62,000 nt of DNA from Phoronis australis (Eukaryota > Phoronida > Phoronidae). The DNA lies in NCBI GenBank assembly GCA_002633005.1, contig NMRA01000198.1, positions 422,268-484,267 of the forward strand. Direction: 5' to 3'. The stretch's first letter is position 1; each line of letters starts with the position of its first letter. Under the pieces are notes generated by a model, which saw only the letters and a list, made by a program, of their open reading frames with translations, had not been told where the DNA came from and made no database searches. This document shows, piece after piece, positions 60,076 through 62,000 of this stretch. The position numbers and the translations under genes are program-made.

Positions 60076-62000
60076 GTGAGCATTTTGATTTGCCTGTACT
60101 TCTAGCTGACGGTAAAATCGTGCCAATTTAGGACTCAATGTGGCGGACAAGTAATTAATATTGACCTTTGAAAAATGGAGGAGGTCATTGTTGCCAATTA
60201 TTTTTTGTCAAATATTGGTGAGAATGTACAGAATTTAACTCTGAAGTTCTGAATTGTTTTCATCTGCAACTTAAAATTAGAGGGTCACGGTACAGGCCTT
60301 ACCAAGGTAAATGGTCACTTGGGCATACCCCTGACGCTGCAAATTTAAAGCACCGTCAACAGTTTAGTTAATTTTGTCAAGTTGTTGTGTCTTGCTCCCT
60401 TCGCTATGTAGCAGTGCAATATTATGTCAACATCATGGATTTTGAAGCTTGGCATGACGGGTTATGGCAACTAGCTGGTGCTAAATAGGAAATGTCCATC
60501 ATGCAACTCTAGCTTTGCAACCACAGGAAAGCACATCCTTTGCTAGTTTTCATTTCTAATTCAGGAGTGCAAGACGGGTCAAGTTGACAGGGCACAATAC
60601 AATTTTGCTCTATCACATTTTGAGAATTTTGAAATTTTTGTGCGAGTCATCCCACTACACAAAAATGGCAATATGACGACAGCATGGTCACAATGAATTT
60701 AAACAGAAACTTGGGAAATCCCACTGCGTTACATCCCTATACCAGAAACTAGAACGCTGTCGACCAACTACGCTATTGCCACCTAGTGACAAGGCATATT
60801 TCATCATGTTGAAGTTGTATCTGAAAATGACTGTTGCAGCAGGCTAGTGCAAACAGACGATGGGGGTGTTATGTGATGAAAGCTGCAACATTCTCCTCCA
60901 CCAATCCAGTAAACCTGCTTGAATAGTTTTTATGCTTGAATGACTCAGCTGTTTGCAGAACTGGTTGCCATTACTTATAAAGCAGTTTCCTCGGTCTGTT
61001 CGTTGTCTTGTCCTGTACTGAAATGTCAACTGCAACCACCTGTCTTCATTTTTTTTTAATTTTTTTTTTCAGATTAAGTATTTTTATTTTCTCTGTCTTC
61101 ATTTATTTGATGTTGTATTTGGATCTTATAAGCTTGATCAGTATCGTGCAACTTGTCCCATGTGTTTTTATAGCTGAAAATTTGAAAAAAAAGCTGATTG
61201 TTTTAATTGTCCACGACTGGTCAGTTTAATGCTGAAATTCAGTTGTAGGGGAAAATGTTATTACAAGTGTTCTTGATAAAGATAAGTGTTGTTAAAACAC
61301 TTGCTAGTGTGAGACTATGTATATCACTGGGTTCCGTTTAAACGTTTAGAAACTGCCATGTTATTACTGTCGACCTAAGCAGCCTGCAAAAGCCAGTCTT
61401 TGGTCTTTATGAATTCGTATAAACTCTTTCTAAGTCGGACTTTCTGCTTCAAAGTTACAAAATGGCGTTCTTTTGCGGTACAACACAGAATCCCAGGTGC
61501 CACTAATGTAGTTTCAGTGGCTTACTGTGTACGAAAGTAGATAAGTGCATTTCAGTGCCCTTGTGTAAACTACACACTGCATAATCTATGTGTTGTGAAG
61601 TCCCTATCACAAAGATCTTGGTGGACAGCAAATGAAGTTTATTCAGAGGTTCAAGTGTGATCATGTCACTGTCATGTCAAACAAGCTAATTAGTTTTATG
61701 TGTAGAAAATCTTTGATTTACTAGTATAGAGTTGTTAACTCTAATTGATGTTAATTAATGAGGAGTTTGGCTGAAGCTATTAGTCTACGTACAGTTCTTT
61801 GGTGTTCAGGCAGTGCATAAACATCTTTTCACTTGATTCAATGTCTAATTCTGATCTGCATATCAGGCCGAGTTGGTGGGAATGAAAGACAACTTATTAC
61901 TTGAACGTTTTGAGACCGAAGCAATATTTATTTAATATCGCATGGCACAACAGTGGCAATTGAACGACCCGATGGTCGCAAACTATGATAAGTGCTGGTT
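60076..62000. other. PPP1R37 intron 2 (start), no exon found
   Basis: I looked for the expected leucine-rich-repeat exon and found none. A repeat-like ccacctagtgacaagg lies near 60780. The last 60 bases (ggcaattgaacgacccgatg) resemble a tRNA-type B box and may be the edge of another SINE. Confidence 0.4.

Noticed and set aside
61867-61940. Possible PPP1R37 exon after gcatatcag
   Set aside because: The frame does not resemble the expected leucine-rich-repeat region and stops early without a donor.
1-62000. CRISPR arrays, operons, rRNA or functional tRNA genes
   Set aside because: Regular direct repeats present are minisatellites without unique spacers, and the tRNA-like stretches lack intact cloverleaf arms.

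Overview
The window is nuclear DNA from an animal, most likely a marine invertebrate and probably a deuterostome such as a hemichordate or cephalochordate. That placement is inference. It rests on intron-rich genes with GT-AG introns, proteins close to vertebrate orthologues, and abundant SINE, LINE and Penelope-like debris in AT-rich DNA. Bacterial-style operons are absent. Almost all long ORFs are chance; the real genes are made of short exons that I assembled by hand from splice signals, reading phase and remembered human orthologues.

Four genes can be supported. (1) GCH1, GTP cyclohydrolase I, minus strand, 3497-16847, five coding exons, 242 aa, complete. (2) FANCL, the RING E3 ligase of the Fanconi anaemia core complex, plus strand, 19531-40158, thirteen coding exons, 371 aa, complete. 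(3) A VRK1/VRK2-type nuclear Ser/Thr kinase, minus strand, 42318-55903, eleven coding exons, 556 aa, with an unusual internally duplicated basic tail. (4) The 5' end of PPP1R37, a protein phosphatase 1 regulatory subunit, plus strand, from 56785, running out of the window.

Layout: 1-3496 is repeat-rich DNA downstream of GCH1, including an inverted-repeat element with a Penelope-like endonuclease fragment. GCH1 and FANCL are head to head across 16848-19530. FANCL and the kinase are tail to tail across 40159-42317. The kinase and PPP1R37 are head to head over 881 bp that look like a bidirectional promoter. The FANCL-VRK convergent pair matches the human FANCL-VRK2 arrangement as I remember it, so it is probably ancient linkage. 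I see no pathway linking the four genes: they serve pterin synthesis, DNA crosslink repair, chromatin/mitotic signalling and phosphatase control.

The most unusual signals are non-coding or structural. A dispersed, locally tandem repeat family has a conserved core close to the CTCF consensus, and that core also coincides with the start of FANCL exon 6. FANCL exon 4 is squeezed between two unrelated minisatellites. The kinase tail carries a 67-residue tandem duplication rich in SPKK-type motifs, and its last exon can end in two ways. A 568-bp block holding the kinase catalytic-loop exon is repeated on both sides of a single N and is almost certainly an assembly artefact. I found no convincing new multi-gene system.
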